The notes under the pieces: generated by a model
Told to the model about the DNA's origin: nothing
The model's database searches: none
Seen by the model: only the letters and a program-made list of their open reading frames with translations
In this document: positions 63,438 through 64,000 of the stretch, piece after piece
Layout of the letters: each line of letters begins with the position of its first letter
Numbering within the stretch: position 1 is the stretch's first letter
Assembly (NCBI GenBank): GCA_001429255.1
Contig: LMJI01000001.1
Coordinates: 2,645,879 to 2,709,878 of the forward strand
Length of the DNA stretch: 64,000 nt
Direction of reading: 5' to 3'
Source: Cellulomonas sp. Root930
GTDB lineage: Bacteria; Actinomycetota; Actinomycetes; Actinomycetales; Cellulomonadaceae
Made by a program: the position numbers and the translations under genes

Positions 63438-63816
63438 GGGGGTGACCGCGGACCAGGAACGCGTCGACCTGGAACGGGAGCGCCCGCACGCTGATCGGCT
63501 TGGACAGGTAGCCGTCGAAGCCGTCCGCGTACGCGCGCTCGCGGTCCTCCTCCATGGCGAAGGCGGTGACGGCGACCACCGGCACGTCGCCGACGGCAGG
63601 GTCCTGGCGGATCCGGTGCAGCGCCTCGACCCCGTCGATGCCGGGGAGCTGGAGGTCCATCAGGACGAGGTCGGGGGAGCAGTCGTGCGCGAGGTCCACC
63701 CCTTCCTCGCCCGACCGTGCCTCGACGACGTCGTAGCCGCCCACCTGGAGCACGTCACGGATCAGCTTGAGGTTGAGCGCGTTGTCCTCGACCACGAGGA
63801 TCCGGCCACCGGTCAT
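63430..63816 (-). CDS. single-domain response regulator
   Basis: The 128-residue protein is one receiver domain: acidic pair E10-D11, phospho-acceptor D54 in LVLMDLQLPGIDG and K106-type Lys in YLSKPIS. Lacking an output domain, it may relay phosphate like DivK or Spo0F. Its ATG overlaps the stop of the partial upstream receiver protein (ATGA), placing it second in the operon. Confidence 0.93.
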   Translation of the reverse strand: MTGGRILVVEDNALNLKLIRDVLQVGGYDVVEARSGEEGVDLAHDCSPDLVLMDLQLPGIDGVEALHRIRQDPAVGDVPVVAVTAFAMEEDRERAYADGFDGYLSKPISVRALPFQVDAFLVRGHPHA

Positions 63817-64000
63817 CGTCTCGCTCCGTCCCTCGGCGCGGCCTCGGCGTCGGCCGGCAGAGCGTCGGCGCGTCGCAGCGCGTTCACCAGCTCGTCGCGG
63901 CCGACCGGCTTGACCAGGTACTCCGAGGCGCCCAGCGCGAGGCCGCGCGGGCGTTCGTCGAAGATCGAGGCGACGACGACGGGGATGTCCCGCGTCGTGG
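63813..64000 (-). CDS. receiver-domain protein, C-terminal part only
   Basis: The last 61 codons of a gene that runs off the right edge read as the end of a receiver domain: RDIPVVVASIFDERPRGLALGASEYLVKPVGRDELVNALRR, including the conserved Lys in YLVKPVG. A short disordered tail follows. Because the next two genes are also receivers, this may be the end of a hybrid histidine kinase that starts the phosphorelay, but only the receiver part is visible. Confidence 0.85.
   Translation of the reverse strand, partial: TTRDIPVVVASIFDERPRGLALGASEYLVKPVGRDELVNALRRADALPADAEAAPRDGARR

Overview
The window is chromosomal DNA from a very GC-rich actinobacterium, most like Cellulomonas or a close relative. 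The evidence is the strong GC bias at third codon positions, a type A RNase P RNA with actinobacterial features, actinobacterial families (DUF1918, DUF3145, DUF3052, BldC, FasR, polyphosphate glucokinase, a homodimeric-type AceE), the glnA2-glnE pair, and a pectate lyase. Many genes have a TANNNT-like -10 box ending only 6-7 nt before the start codon, which marks leaderless transcripts and was used to choose several starts. No CRISPR array, insertion sequence, prophage or integrase was seen.

Layout. 1-5 kb: the end of a LacI-type regulator, then dgt and dnaG, a VIT-type metal transporter behind a DtxR/IdeR-like box, and a transglutaminase-like protein. 5-10 kb: mostly single genes (a beta-helix protein, an endonuclease IV-like protein, a flavin-binding protein, an NmrA/hydrolase pair) and tRNA-Asn. 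10-13 kb: a membrane protein and a multicopper oxidase broken by one frameshift, a CAU tRNA and a DUF1206 protein. 13.3-13.7 kb: a self-contained unit of promoter, cyclic-di-GMP-I (GEMM) riboswitch, bldC and terminator. 13.7-18.3 kb: arginine deiminase and a TetR-controlled ABC/YhgE export operon with a clear operator. 18.4-22.5 kb: peptide deformylase, DUF3145, and a three-gene flavin electron-transfer module (FMN-binding lipoprotein, ApbE, RnfD/NqrB-like membrane domain fused to an FAD/NAD(P) reductase).

22.5-31.2 kb is a fatty acid synthesis block: fasR followed by fabD-fabH-acpP-fabF on the minus strand. A shared motif (CGCCCTTGT with TTGT-N9-ACAA) lies in front of both fasR and fabD. The pyruvate dehydrogenase E1 gene (acetyl-CoA supply) follows. 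31.5-45 kb holds housekeeping genes: DUF3052, AhpE-like peroxiredoxin, tRNA-Val, MOSC, Nif3, a zinc-ribbon coiled-coil protein, a phosphatase, an ArsB/NhaD-type transporter, YaaA, rnpB, GatB/YqeY, and a map-ppgK-MBL-DUF6191 operon. 45-53 kb carries nadE-panB-EEP and glnA2-glnE. 53-60 kb has membrane proteins and a secreted pectate lyase behind a LacI-type palindrome.

The right edge (60.2-64 kb, running off the window) is the most unusual part. Five tightly overlapping minus-strand genes encode a receiver-domain protein (partial), a single-domain receiver, a receiver fused to a class III nucleotidyl cyclase, a PGM1-like ATP-grasp ligase, and a gamma-glutamylcyclotransferase-like protein. Signalling and peptide- or amide-ligase chemistry thus appear to share one operon. 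Together with the riboswitch-bldC unit and the flavin module, this is the best candidate for little-described biology.
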